Shown here piece after piece: positions 1-8,314 of a stretch of 28,641 nt of DNA. Origin of the DNA: a virus. Under the pieces are notes generated by a model. That model ran no database searches, had not been told where the DNA came from, and saw only the letters and a list, made by a program, of their open reading frames with translations. Position 1 is the first letter of the stretch. Every line of letters starts with the position of its first letter. The stretch is from IMG/VR virus record IMGVR_UViG_3300033145_000398, positions 1-28,641 of that record, one strand, 5' to 3'. The position numbers and the translations under genes are program-made.

Positions 1-1
1 G

Positions 2-208
2 TTATCAATTATAATGGGCCAGATGGGGCCAGCGGTGAAGTGCACAGAGCTACACGGCAAGCATGCCGGTATGTTTAAGGACCGGACAGAGCACACGCTA
101 TCGGCGGACACGCTAAAGGCGTTACTGGCCGGGCTGCCGGAAAAACAGGTTGCGGCCATCGGGGCCGTGCTGGTGGGTAATCCCAAAAAACTATCAGGGT
201 CGAAATGA
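2..208 (+). CDS. terminase small subunit, C-terminal end (partial)
   Basis: The frame is open to the left edge, so this is the end of a gene that begins outside the window; the ATG at 14 is probably internal. The visible residues contain ELHGKHAGMF, which resembles the conserved 'ALELLGKHLGMF' segment near the C-terminus of many phage small terminases, followed by a helical Ala/Leu-rich tail. In the family this subunit recognises the packaging site and recruits the large subunit. The stop overlaps the start of the large terminase by ATGA (205-208), the usual TerS-TerL arrangement. The assignment rests on one short motif plus position, so a small unrelated protein is possible. Confidence 0.6.
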   Translation, partial: LSIIMGQMGPAVKCTELHGKHAGMFKDRTEHTLSADTLKALLAGLPEKQVAAIGAVLVGNPKKLSGSK

Positions 209-1806
209 TTAACCTATCTACTCAAGACCTCAACCAGTTAGCGACTAACATCCAGGTCGTGTTCCCAGCCGATGTTATAGCTGAGGCGTTCGGGGATTAT
301 CGCTATCGGAGCTACCAGGATGATCCGGTCGGGTTCGGGGAGCAAGTGCTGAAAGAGAAATATACGGATGAGGTTAAAGCTTTGATGGAGTCGGTCAGGG
401 ACTATCCAATCACTGTGGCGAAAAGTCCTAATGCTGTCGGGAAAACTCATGCCGCCGCCCGGATAGCGACGTATTGGTATAAATGCCATCCAAATAGTCA
501 GGTTTACACTGCCGCCGCCCCACCTGAGAGCAATCTAAAAAAGCTCCTATGGGGTGAGATTGGTAGCATCATCGAAAACCACCCACAATTATTTAGTTCT
601 GATGCAGTCACGGCCCTACACATTCAGCGATCCGCACAATCGTTTTTAACAGGCGTGACGATCCCCACATCTGGCACAGAGGCGGTCCGAGAGGCTAAAT
701 TCAGTGGCAAGCACGCCCCCCATCTCCTGTTTATCATTGATGAGGGCGATGCCGTCCCGGATGAGGTGTTCAGGGGTATTGAGTCCTGTATGTCTGGCGG
801 TCATGCGAGGCTACTCGTGATGTTCAACCCTCGTGCCGAGGTTGGCGAGGTCTATCGCATGGAGCGGGATGGTCGGGCCAACGTGGTCAGCCTGAGTGCA
901 TTTAATCATCCCAACGTAGTGTCTGATCAGGAGTCGATCCCCGGCGCCGTGACCCGTGAAACTACGGTCAGGCGCATTAATGAGTGGTGTAGGCCACTCG
1001 TGGCAGATCAGGAGATCCCGGATAGTGAGTGTTTTGAGCTACCAGAGTTTTTAGTAGGGTCTCAGGCCCGCAGTCATAGCGGGGAGATGTATCAGCCCCT
1101 AAGGGCTGGTTGGTACAAGATCGTAGAGCCTGCGTTTTCTTATATGGTTTTAGGCCAGTATCCGGCACAGGGTAGCCAGCAACTAATCTCAAGGGACTGG
1201 GTGGCGAAGGCCCGGGCCAGGTGGGATGTGTATGTCTCAGAGCATGGCGCAAAGCCCCCGGAGCATGCTGTTGGCGTGATGGGCCAGGACGTGGCTGAGA
1301 TGGGGTCGGATGCTAACGTGGCGTGTTTCCGGTACGGGGGGTTCGTGCCGAAGCTATTATTATGGCAGGGCATGGATACGGTCGGCACGGCTGACAGGGC
1401 AGCCTTGGAGGCCAAGGGACGGGCTGTTCGGGTTAATGTGGACGGAACGGGTGTAGGGGCTGGTGTAGCCCCACAGATGCAGAGAGCGGGCGTGTCGGCT
1501 ATGAGTGTGAAGGTAGCCTCTAAGCCCACAGAAAGGTCTGAGTTGGGCGAATTTAAGATATTGCGGGATCAGCTAATGTGGGCAGTTAGAGAATGGCTAC
1601 GGACCGATTCAGGAGCTATGCTGCCCCCAGATGAGGCATTGATGGAAGAGCTATTGGCCCCCACCTATGAGATTGAGAACGGCAAGATCCGGGTCATGCA
1701 GAAAAAGGTTATGAAGGAATTATTGAAGAGATCGCCGGACAGGGCGGATGCGCTTGCCTTGACATTTTATGAGGGCGGTTTTTTTGCGGGGTGTGATCTG
1801 GCATGA
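205..1806 (+). CDS. terL: terminase large subunit (packaging ATPase/nuclease)
   Basis: DNA-packaging motor that threads the genome into the prohead through the portal and cuts it. The ATPase half shows a Walker A at about residues 73-82 (KSPNAVGKTH) and a Walker B at about 175-182 (LLFIIDEGD), followed by VMFNPR at 205-210, probably the coupling motif region. The nuclease half has the RNase H-like acidic pattern: D362 in GQDVAEMGSD, D413 in NVDGTGVGAG, and D512/D515 in SPDRADALAL. At 533 residues the length is normal for the family. The start is set by the ATGA overlap with the upstream gene. The stop overlaps the next gene in the same way, so the three are likely translated together. Confidence 0.96.
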   Translation: MINLSTQDLNQLATNIQVVFPADVIAEAFGDYRYRSYQDDPVGFGEQVLKEKYTDEVKALMESVRDYPITVAKSPNAVGKTHAAARIATYWYKCHPNSQVYTAAAPPESNLKKLLWGEIGSIIENHPQLFSSDAVTALHIQRSAQSFLTGVTIPTSGTEAVREAKFSGKHAPHLLFIIDEGDAVPDEVFRGIESCMSGGHARLLVMFNPRAEVGEVYRMERDGRANVVSLSAFNHPNVVSDQESIPGAVTRETTVRRINEWCRPLVADQEIPDSECFELPEFLVGSQARSHSGEMYQPLRAGWYKIVEPAFSYMVLGQYPAQGSQQLISRDWVAKARARWDVYVSEHGAKPPEHAVGVMGQDVAEMGSDANVACFRYGGFVPKLLLWQGMDTVGTADRAALEAKGRAVRVNVDGTGVGAGVAPQMQRAGVSAMSVKVASKPTERSELGEFKILRDQLMWAVREWLRTDSGAMLPPDEALMEELLAPTYEIENGKIRVMQKKVMKELLKRSPDRADALALTFYEGGFFAGCDLA

Positions 1807-2468
1807 AACTCATAGAAAAAAAGACATATGTGACTCCCGTAGGTCAAACCAAGGAGTATTTCTACCGGCACGAGCCTTCGTGGGAGTACCGCAGGATGGC
1901 GGGTGGACTGGCATGGCCCTCTGGTGAGTCTTCGGGGTTTATTGTGGTCGTGGGCGAGGACTACCGGGAAGATCCTGGCCTAAAACTGAGACACCTACGC
2001 TTGCTGGCGGAATACGAGAGCACGGACACGCCAGCGCTCATAAAGAGGTTGTACGATCTGCAGAATATGTATTTAGTGCGTCCTTGGTACGGGGATAGCA
2101 CCAATGTATTGATGATGCATTTTGTGTCCCGCTTCAATCGTAATTTGGGCCACAAGAAGAAGGGCATTTATGTCTCTGAGGCCCCGTTCGTGGATGACCC
2201 GCACAATCTCAGGCTGTATGCAAATCAGATCAAGGGACGGATGGGTAGGGCCAAGAAATCCCTACATTTTGGCACGTCAAGCCAGCTTCCGGGTCGATTG
2301 GGAGCGCTATCGCCTGATGACGTGCAGAAAACGAGGGTACAAGATTATCCTGCGGTAGCGGCCCTGGGATTTGCCGTGGCTGGCCTGGATGAACCGTATT
2401 TCGATCAAGCAAGAGCCAGAGAGCTATCTGACCAATTAATGGCGAATTATAACGTGAGTGGGCTATAA
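1803..2468 (+). CDS. unknown protein next to terL, possibly RNase H-like
   Basis: I do not recognise a named family. The 221-residue protein is coupled to terL through an ATGA overlap. It has a pattern reminiscent of the terminase nuclease domain: a beta-like run FIVVVGEDY at about 46-54, a long polar segment, then YGDSTNVLM at about 96-104 where the second acidic strand would sit, and near the end a helix DYPAVAALGFAVAGL (about 180-194) that resembles the closing 'DALAL' helix of TerL. The acidic spacing is only approximate. It could be a packaging accessory protein, a degenerate duplicate of the TerL nuclease half, or something unrelated. No Walker motifs, signal peptide or membrane segment are visible. 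Confidence 0.8.
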   Translation: MKLIEKKTYVTPVGQTKEYFYRHEPSWEYRRMAGGLAWPSGESSGFIVVVGEDYREDPGLKLRHLRLLAEYESTDTPALIKRLYDLQNMYLVRPWYGDSTNVLMMHFVSRFNRNLGHKKKGIYVSEAPFVDDPHNLRLYANQIKGRMGRAKKSLHFGTSSQLPGRLGALSPDDVQKTRVQDYPAVAALGFAVAGLDEPYFDQARARELSDQLMANYNVSGL

Positions 2469-2726
2469 ATGGGCTTACTGAACGAACTAATGACTCCTGA
2501 CCAAGCGAACCGTGCGCTATCGTGGGTAGATGGCATGCTTTCAAAGAACCTGAGGCCGACAGAGCGCAAGCGATTTCTGAAAGCCAAGACGTATTTGGAG
2601 TCACAGCTTGAGGCCCAAAAGAAGAGCAGGGAGCGGAGCCTGCTCCAAGAACTACAGCAGGTGCGAAATCCAAGCCTGTTCTCTGGTGAGGAAATTATCA
2701 GGATTCCGACTATTCCGGGCGGCTGA
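2469..2726 (+). CDS. small helical protein of unknown function
   Basis: This 85-residue protein begins on the base after the stop of the previous gene and has only a weak SD-like run upstream (GAGTGGG), so it probably depends on reinitiation. It is charged and predicted mostly helical (residues 15-65, rich in Lys, Glu, Arg, Leu, Gln), with a short Pro/Ile/Gly tail. I do not recognise a family. Its position between packaging genes and fibre-like genes suggests a small packaging or virion accessory role, but this is inference. Confidence 0.7.
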   Translation: MGLLNELMTPDQANRALSWVDGMLSKNLRPTERKRFLKAKTYLESQLEAQKKSRERSLLQELQQVRNPSLFSGEEIIRIPTIPGG

Positions 2727-2771
2727 AAGGCGAGTACAACACTACAAGAACTAATAAAGGGGGACAGATCA

Positions 2772-4079
2772 ATGGCAACAAAAATATCCGAATTTATTAA
2801 CAACATCTCGGACCCGATGGTTCAGCGGTCTCTTCAAGCTATTTGGGAAGCCGTAGATGTAGAAATCAATGCGCTACGAACCTTGGCAAATGAGCTAAGG
2901 GCTGACCATGCTACACAGAAAACCTCGCACGATGCCGCAGAGACTCTAATCGAAGAACTCCATGATGATCATGCCACTCTAATCACGTGGCAGGCAGAGG
3001 TAGATGGCGATCTCGACGAAATCAATGATTATCTCCACTATATGAACGAGCGTGACGGTGTTATTGGTGGTGATTTCAGCCTGACCGCAGGAGCCGCTAC
3101 GACGTTAACCGGGGCTGGTCGTATCAGGTACCGAATCGCCGGTATTGAATATGAAACTGTCTTAGATACCACGATCACGCTTGAAGATAACGGCGACGTC
3201 ACCCAAAGCAAGTGGGGCGCATGGCGACTTTTAATTGATGCAACCGGAACCGTCACAACCCAAGATACCGCTGGTAGCGGCTCTATGGCCCATGATAGTG
3301 CCATTGATGCCTTATTAAGCCTTTCTCAAAGAGCACAAACAGCCGGAACAATTGAGTTTGGTTATATGACAATAGTCGATACTGATAGCGTTTTTAATAT
3401 CGGGACTGACAATTTGAACGCATCGGGTGCGACGGCGACTGTTTATACGGTTCATCAGCCTCGTTTAGCTACCGGCCTTGATACTGCTCTCGGTTCCAGC
3501 GTTGTTGCTGATTCAGCGGCTAATACTTGGTCCGTGGGAACAATTGATCATCATCGGTTGGGCGTGAGCGCCACACAGATAGGGGCAATATCGAACCAGG
3601 CGATGGACGATGCGGATACTATTGCAACCACAAAGTTTGGCGGGTGGCTTTTAGTAACTGACCCTGTAGCTGGGACGGCGGTCTATGCCCTTGCTACCGA
3701 CGGCAAGGCCGGGGCTGTAACCGCAATGACACACGCCGACGTAGCGACCAGAGATACAGCTTTAGATACCGTAGAAGCACGACTCCCCGCCACGTGTGCC
3801 GTAGTTGGGCGAATCCTGGTAGAGAATGGAAGTGGCGGGACCTTTACTGCTGGTACAACTAACTGGGATGCTACCGACATGACGACTACGGTTGAGGATG
3901 CGGTCTTTGCTACTCACGACAGGACGGATACCGTAGGCGCACAGCACGGCATTGATGCTCCGGCCATCCCGGCAACGGTGAATGCAGCCATGCTTGGAAC
4001 TTTAGGTTCTGCAAAGCCCGCTTCCGGCCCTGGTACTATTTCGGCAACGGCAGTATCGGACTCGTTAGAGGGGCAATAA
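2772..4079 (+). CDS. fibre- or decoration-like virion protein with two repeated modules
   Basis: A 435-residue probable structural protein behind a clear SD (AAAGGGGG at about 2756-2763). Residues 1-26 hold the motif I-x-E-F-I-N-x-I-S-D-P, shared with the next gene. Residues 30-90 look like a coiled coil. The rest is Thr/Ala/Gly/Asp-rich beta sequence. Two modules resemble each other: one from about 147 (KWGAWRLLID) and one from about 288 (KFGGWLLVTD), each ending in an F-x-x-G-T-x-N-x-[NA]-A/D run (about 207-216 and 357-366). Such modules occur in phage fibre and appendage proteins. No enzymatic motif is visible. Its place between terL and portal is unusual for a tail fibre, so a capsid-surface fibre or decoration protein is an alternative. 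Confidence 0.88.
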   Translation: MATKISEFINNISDPMVQRSLQAIWEAVDVEINALRTLANELRADHATQKTSHDAAETLIEELHDDHATLITWQAEVDGDLDEINDYLHYMNERDGVIGGDFSLTAGAATTLTGAGRIRYRIAGIEYETVLDTTITLEDNGDVTQSKWGAWRLLIDATGTVTTQDTAGSGSMAHDSAIDALLSLSQRAQTAGTIEFGYMTIVDTDSVFNIGTDNLNASGATATVYTVHQPRLATGLDTALGSSVVADSAANTWSVGTIDHHRLGVSATQIGAISNQAMDDADTIATTKFGGWLLVTDPVAGTAVYALATDGKAGAVTAMTHADVATRDTALDTVEARLPATCAVVGRILVENGSGGTFTAGTTNWDATDMTTTVEDAVFATHDRTDTVGAQHGIDAPAIPATVNAAMLGTLGSAKPASGPGTISATAVSDSLEGQ

Positions 4080-4106
4080 TACTAATAATTATAGGAGGGT
4101 AAAGCT

Positions 4107-4931
4107 ATGAGTTTATCAATTGGAGATTTTGTAAATTCTATCGCAGATCCGGCGGACGCCAAGGCAGTTCAGGGCATTGTAGAAAATTTTGGCGATGTAT
4201 GTCCTGCTGATATTATCAGGCAGAGCAGTCTCGACCGGGATTACACCTACGAGGAATTCGAGACTAACCCAGTAAGTGCAGGAATTGCTGGTGGTGCGGC
4301 AACGGGCACGGCGGGTGATGAAAACGTGATAATACTTGAGGATAATATTTTCGAGTATCACATGATGGGCACGCAGACTATTCTTGCTCCGTCACTCGTT
4401 GCGACAGGGTTGCTTGTTTCTCTGGACCTGACGGATAACGATGGCGCCGAGTACACTCAGGGCATAACGGCTAAGTCCCGGAGTGCGTTTGTTGTCGGCA
4501 CGTCACCGCCGTTTTTTCTAAGGGTGAAGTTTTCTATTGCCGATGTATCCGGGACCGATGATTGCGCCGTAGGATTCAGGTTGGCAGAGGCGTATCAAGC
4601 TAATATTGATGATTATGATACCTTTGCATGTCTGAACATTATCGGTGGTGCGATTAAAACTGAAACCGATATTGACGGGGCAGGGACAACCACAACGGAT
4701 ACAACCGATACCTGGGGTGATGGCGAAACTCATACTCTTGAGGTCTATGTGAGTGCTATTGGTGCCGTGACATACAAGGTCGATGGCGTGGCCCCTACCA
4801 CAACCGTTGCGATGACTATTACCGATGGCGATACCGTGGTGCCGTTTTTCTATTTTCTGCATGCCACTACAAGCCCTGGTAATATTATTTTACAGTCGTG
4901 GGAATGTGGCCCCCAGAGTGCGATGGTGTAG
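4107..4931 (+). CDS. virion surface protein with lectin/LamG-like domain
   Basis: A 274-residue protein with a strong SD (AGGAGGG, 4093-4099). Residues 1-26 repeat the motif of the preceding protein (I-G-D-F-V-N-x-I-A-D-P), which suggests both dock to the same site. From about residue 85 to the end the sequence has the strand pattern of concanavalin A-like/laminin-G folds: FLRVKFSIADVSGTDDCAVGF at about 137-157, a segment reporting internal strands (TFACLNIIGGAI), THTLEVYVSAIGAVTYKVDG at about 211-230 and a closing VVPFFYFLHA strand. Domains of this type in phages usually bind glycans or decorate the capsid. The fold call is by eye; the ligand cannot be told. Confidence 0.85.
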   Translation: MSLSIGDFVNSIADPADAKAVQGIVENFGDVCPADIIRQSSLDRDYTYEEFETNPVSAGIAGGAATGTAGDENVIILEDNIFEYHMMGTQTILAPSLVATGLLVSLDLTDNDGAEYTQGITAKSRSAFVVGTSPPFFLRVKFSIADVSGTDDCAVGFRLAEAYQANIDDYDTFACLNIIGGAIKTETDIDGAGTTTTDTTDTWGDGETHTLEVYVSAIGAVTYKVDGVAPTTTVAMTITDGDTVVPFFYFLHATTSPGNIILQSWECGPQSAMV

Positions 4932-4937
4932 GGCGTA

Positions 4938-5237
4938 ATGGCAGAGATAGAAGTCACCGAAGAGAATGTTGAAGAAGTAAGGCAAGCGATAATTTTCACC
5001 GCCGCTGTCGTGGCCCATATCCGAGCACGATTAGATAAGTACGGGGAAGCGATTGTAGATGATGCCGTTCTGCTCAAGATATGGGGAGGTAAGCCCTGGC
5101 TGTCTGCTACCGGCAACTTGCATGACCGGATTAAGAACCTTGCTAAAGAGATGGAGGCCAAGGTTAGCTGGCCGAAAAAGGGTGAGGCAAGGTTTACGAG
5201 AAAGATACCGATAATTCATGTGGTGGGAGCTAATTAG
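4938..5237 (+). CDS. small protein of unknown function before the portal
   Basis: A 99-residue acidic-then-basic protein, six bases after the lectin-like gene and eight bases before the portal. Residues 1-80 appear helical (VTEENVEEVRQAIIFTAAVV and NLHDRIKNLAKEMEAKV), and a short basic beta-like tail closes it. I recognise no family. The SD is weak (AGGGCG). The tight packing in a virion operon supports it being real and likely a small structural or assembly factor. Confidence 0.75.
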   Translation: MAEIEVTEENVEEVRQAIIFTAAVVAHIRARLDKYGEAIVDDAVLLKIWGGKPWLSATGNLHDRIKNLAKEMEAKVSWPKKGEARFTRKIPIIHVVGAN

Positions 5238-5245
5238 GGGTAGCG

Positions 5246-7285
5246 ATGCCGACCGATAAAAACAAGGCCATGAGTTTTGACGAGATCCAAAGGGAAGCCC
5301 TTGCTGAAATCCAAACCGCCGAGGATAATCGTGGAACTCGGGCCGAAAAGCGAGAAACTAATTGGGATCGCTACTATGGAAGAAAGCTGGGGAATGAAAA
5401 GAAAGGAAGATCACAGTTTATCACTCGTGATGTCATGGATGTCGTTGAGTGGATGATGCCCTTCTTTATGAAGACATTTGCTGCCGGAGACCCAAAAATA
5501 GAGATTGAAATTAAAGGTCAAGAACCGTTTGTCGGCAAGGCCCTGATGGAAAAAATCCAGATTGATTTGGCCGAGGGGACGCCGACAATTTTCTTTCTTT
5601 TCTACCAATGGATTAAAGATGCCCTTGTGTCGGACACGGCATTTGTAAAACTTGGATGGAACCTTGACCAAAAAACCGTTACGGCAAAATTTGATAGCTT
5701 AACTCAGGAGAATCTTGTCCAGCTTGCAAGCGACCCTGACGTTCAGATCACGGAAATAGAAGAGATTGCGGGGCCGTTTGTTGCGCCTACATGGAAAGCG
5801 ACATGTCGTGTTAAGCAGACCATTAAGGACACTATTTATGTAGAGAACACGCCCCACTGGGAATTTTTGGCCTCTTCAAAGGCACGAGACGTTAACGATG
5901 AGTACGGCAAGGGGCAAAAAACCGAAGTTACCCTTGACTACCTAAAACGTATTGACCGTGCAAGATCTGAAGATAAGGAGCAGTACTTTAAGAATCTTAA
6001 CGATCTTGAGTCTGCTGAGGGTAAAGGCGTACAGCCGGATACGCTGTCTGGTGAAAAAGCCAATTACATGGACGAGGACCAGCCGGTTGATCCATACACG
6101 GAATCCGAGACCGGCGCTAAAAGCCCTGTTAAGTTTAAAGAATGGTACACCCGACTTGATGTTGACGGTGACGGCTACCTTGAAGATGTTGTGTGTTACC
6201 TCGGCAATAACAAGTTGCTTAGGCACGAGATTAACGAAGAGGGTTTTATTCCGTTTTGTGCGATTCGTCCGATAATTGATTGTTATAAGTTTAATGGCAT
6301 AGCGTTTGCCGAACTGCTTGTGGAGATTCAAAACTTAAAGACCATGCTGTTCAGGCGGATTCTTGATATGTTCGATTTCCAGGTCTCGGGCAGGTGGCGG
6401 ATAGATCCTGATGGCTCCGTAGATTTGCACGCACTTTACAATCATACACCAGGCGGGGCTGTGACAGCCAAGAGTGGATCGCTTGAGGATATTTCTCCTG
6501 CACCTTTTAACCCCGGCAACTTTACGATTATTGAGTACGTGGATAAATTGAAAGAAAATCGAACCGGTCAAATACGTTATACATCGGATATGAAAGAAAA
6601 AACAGCTACGGGCATTGCCCAGGTACACACAGCTACTATGCAGCGGCTTGAGCTTGTAGCCAGGATTTTTGCCGAAGGGCTAAGAGATTTTTATAAGAAA
6701 GCGGGTTTGCTCTACCAACGCTATTTGCGAAAGCCGTTTACTGCAAAAGTGCATGGGCAAGAAAAAGAAATCACTCCCGAAATGATCCAGGGACAGATTA
6801 TTTGTACCGTAAACATGGGCATTGAGGCCAGCCTTGGCGTTGAGGAAGCCCAAAAGATTGAGCGCATGATCGGGTTGCTATTTAAAGTTAATCAGATGTT
6901 TCCGGGACTCTTGACTCCTGAGAAAATTCATAATCTTTGCCATCGGTATATAACAAGCTGGGGGTTCAAGAACGCCGACAGCTTTATTAATGATTTGCAG
7001 ACTTATGTTCAGCAATCGCAACAAGCAGCGCAACAATCACAAGAGATACAGCAACAGATGGTTGAGTTGCAGAAGAGATTTAAAGAGATGGAGTTGATGC
7101 TAAAGGGCAAAGAAGTTGAAATTAAAGCAAAGAAAGTTGATGTTGATGCGGAGCTTGAATCGAGAAAAATAATAGAGGATGTTCAAATAGAGGAAAAGAA
7201 AATCATCCAAGACGAAAAGGAATCATTAAGGGAGTTTAAGCTCGATTTATTAGAGCTTGCAAAACCCGTGGGTGCAGGGGTTTAA
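5246..7285 (+). CDS. portal protein (podovirus type)
   Basis: The portal is the dodecameric ring at one capsid vertex through which DNA enters and leaves. The 679-residue protein has the features of large podovirus portals: an N-terminal helical section with TNWDRYYGRK and RSQFITRDVMDVVEWMMPFF (about 33-78), which is typical of the family, and a central acidic loop DVDGDGYLEDV (about 305-315), which also recurs in these portals and resembles a calcium-binding loop. ENRTGQIRYTSDMKE at about 436-450 lies in the region of the tunnel helix. From about 576 to 660 there is a Gln-rich then Lys/Glu-rich coiled coil, like the barrel helices of some portals. SD is GGGG four bases before ATG. Position after terL and before scaffold and capsid genes fits. 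Confidence 0.9.
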   Translation: MPTDKNKAMSFDEIQREALAEIQTAEDNRGTRAEKRETNWDRYYGRKLGNEKKGRSQFITRDVMDVVEWMMPFFMKTFAAGDPKIEIEIKGQEPFVGKALMEKIQIDLAEGTPTIFFLFYQWIKDALVSDTAFVKLGWNLDQKTVTAKFDSLTQENLVQLASDPDVQITEIEEIAGPFVAPTWKATCRVKQTIKDTIYVENTPHWEFLASSKARDVNDEYGKGQKTEVTLDYLKRIDRARSEDKEQYFKNLNDLESAEGKGVQPDTLSGEKANYMDEDQPVDPYTESETGAKSPVKFKEWYTRLDVDGDGYLEDVVCYLGNNKLLRHEINEEGFIPFCAIRPIIDCYKFNGIAFAELLVEIQNLKTMLFRRILDMFDFQVSGRWRIDPDGSVDLHALYNHTPGGAVTAKSGSLEDISPAPFNPGNFTIIEYVDKLKENRTGQIRYTSDMKEKTATGIAQVHTATMQRLELVARIFAEGLRDFYKKAGLLYQRYLRKPFTAKVHGQEKEITPEMIQGQIICTVNMGIEASLGVEEAQKIERMIGLLFKVNQMFPGLLTPEKIHNLCHRYITSWGFKNADSFINDLQTYVQQSQQAAQQSQEIQQQMVELQKRFKEMELMLKGKEVEIKAKKVDVDAELESRKIIEDVQIEEKKIIQDEKESLREFKLDLLELAKPVGAGV

Positions 7286-7288
7286 GAC

Positions 7289-7591
7289 GTGACCGAAACC
7301 GAACAAACAGATGATGAGCGAGGGCGTCGCCTTATCTTAGGTCAAGAGGCCCGTAGGTTGCTGGAAGCTCCCTTGATAAAAGGGTTCTTCGCCGACCATT
7401 ATGCGGTTTGTTATAAAGCGTTTTGTGATTTACCAATGGATTCAAGTTTGGAGAATTATCGGGTAGTACACCATAACTTTCTGGCAGCCAAAGCATTGTG
7501 GGACTCTCTTCAACTGCACATCACACGAGCCGAGGCGGACACCATTGAAATGAAACAGGAAGCGAAAGTATCGGAAGATATTGAAGTATGA
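7289..7591 (+). CDS. small portal-adjacent protein, unknown function
   Basis: A 100-residue protein starting at GTG three bases after the portal stop, with GCAGGGG as a likely SD inside the portal end. It is mainly helical and charged; a central segment (ENYRVVHHNFLAAKALWDSL, about 51-70) resembles small proteins often encoded next to podovirus portals, whose function is unknown to me. Its stop overlaps the HNH gene start by ATGA. Confidence 0.75.
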   Translation: MTETEQTDDERGRRLILGQEARRLLEAPLIKGFFADHYAVCYKAFCDLPMDSSLENYRVVHHNFLAAKALWDSLQLHITRAEADTIEMKQEAKVSEDIEV

Positions 7592-8199
7592 AAAAAAAGG
7601 AGCACAGAATAAACAACGGAATAGAAGAAAAACATTGTTTTAAGTGTGATACTTGGAAGCCATTAGGTAGCTTTGGGATTGGTAGTAAGGTGTGGGATGG
7701 ATTAAGGGCTGATTGTAAAGAATGTGCAACAAGGGCTAGTAAACAATACTATCAAAATAATCCTGAAAAGCGGAAAGAAATGCGTAGAAGATACCGCCAA
7801 AATAATCCTGAAAAATACCGCCAAAACAGAAAAAAAGCAAGAATGCGCCGTCAATTAAATCCTAAAAATAAACTGTATGACCTAGTTAGTCATGCTATAT
7901 ATAGGAGTTTATGTAGTAACAAAGATGGTCGTTACTGGGGGGATTTGGTGGGATATTCAATCAAAAAACTAATTCAGCATCTTGAAAAACAATTCCAACC
8001 TGGCATGACTTGGGACAACTATGGTGAATGGCACGTGGATCATAAGGTTCCTGTTTCAGCATTTAACTTCAGAGGCCCTGGGGACATTGACTTCAAAAGG
8101 TGCTGGGCTTTAAGTAATTTACAGCCCTTGTGGGCGAAGGATAATGTAAGAAAGGGTGCCAAGTTGGATAAATGTTTTCAGCCAAGCTTGGCTTTATAG
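7588..8199 (+). CDS. HNH homing-type endonuclease with zinc ribbon
   Basis: A 203-residue probable free-standing homing endonuclease, a DNA-cutting selfish gene. The N-terminus has two Cys pairs, C17-x2-C20 and C43-x2-C46, likely a zinc-binding ribbon for DNA contact. Residues 53-92 are a very basic linker with a duplicated QNNPEK motif. The HNH core is at 147-190: GEWHVDHKVP (H149, D151, H152), then the conserved LSNLQPLW (177 Asn) and KDNVRKGAK (186 Asn). The gene is visibly more AT-rich than its neighbours (long A runs, many AAT, AAA and TTA codons), which is a sign of transfer. It starts inside the stop of the upstream gene (ATGA) and has no role in the virion that I can infer. Confidence 0.93.
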   Translation: MKKKEHRINNGIEEKHCFKCDTWKPLGSFGIGSKVWDGLRADCKECATRASKQYYQNNPEKRKEMRRRYRQNNPEKYRQNRKKARMRRQLNPKNKLYDLVSHAIYRSLCSNKDGRYWGDLVGYSIKKLIQHLEKQFQPGMTWDNYGEWHVDHKVPVSAFNFRGPGDIDFKRCWALSNLQPLWAKDNVRKGAKLDKCFQPSLAL

Positions 8200-8221
8200 A
8201 AGTGCTATGGAACATTAAGGT

Positions 8222-8314
8222 ATGAGCAAGGATACCGATCAAATACTTGAAATACTTATCCGGGGCTTCTCAATGATGGTGGCCTTGCTGAAAAAGCTTA
8301 AAGAGGGTGACTGA
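8222..8314 (+). CDS. 30-residue amphipathic micro-protein
   Basis: The frame runs ATG-TGA and encodes MSKDTDQILEILIRGFSMMV followed by ALLKKLKEGD. It is preceded by AAGG close to the start and is coupled by TGATG to the next small gene. The sequence forms a single amphipathic helix with a basic end. Similar very short helical proteins are common beside podovirus portals, but I cannot name it. It is supported by coupling and composition rather than by homology. Confidence 0.5.
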   Translation: MSKDTDQILEILIRGFSMMVALLKKLKEGD

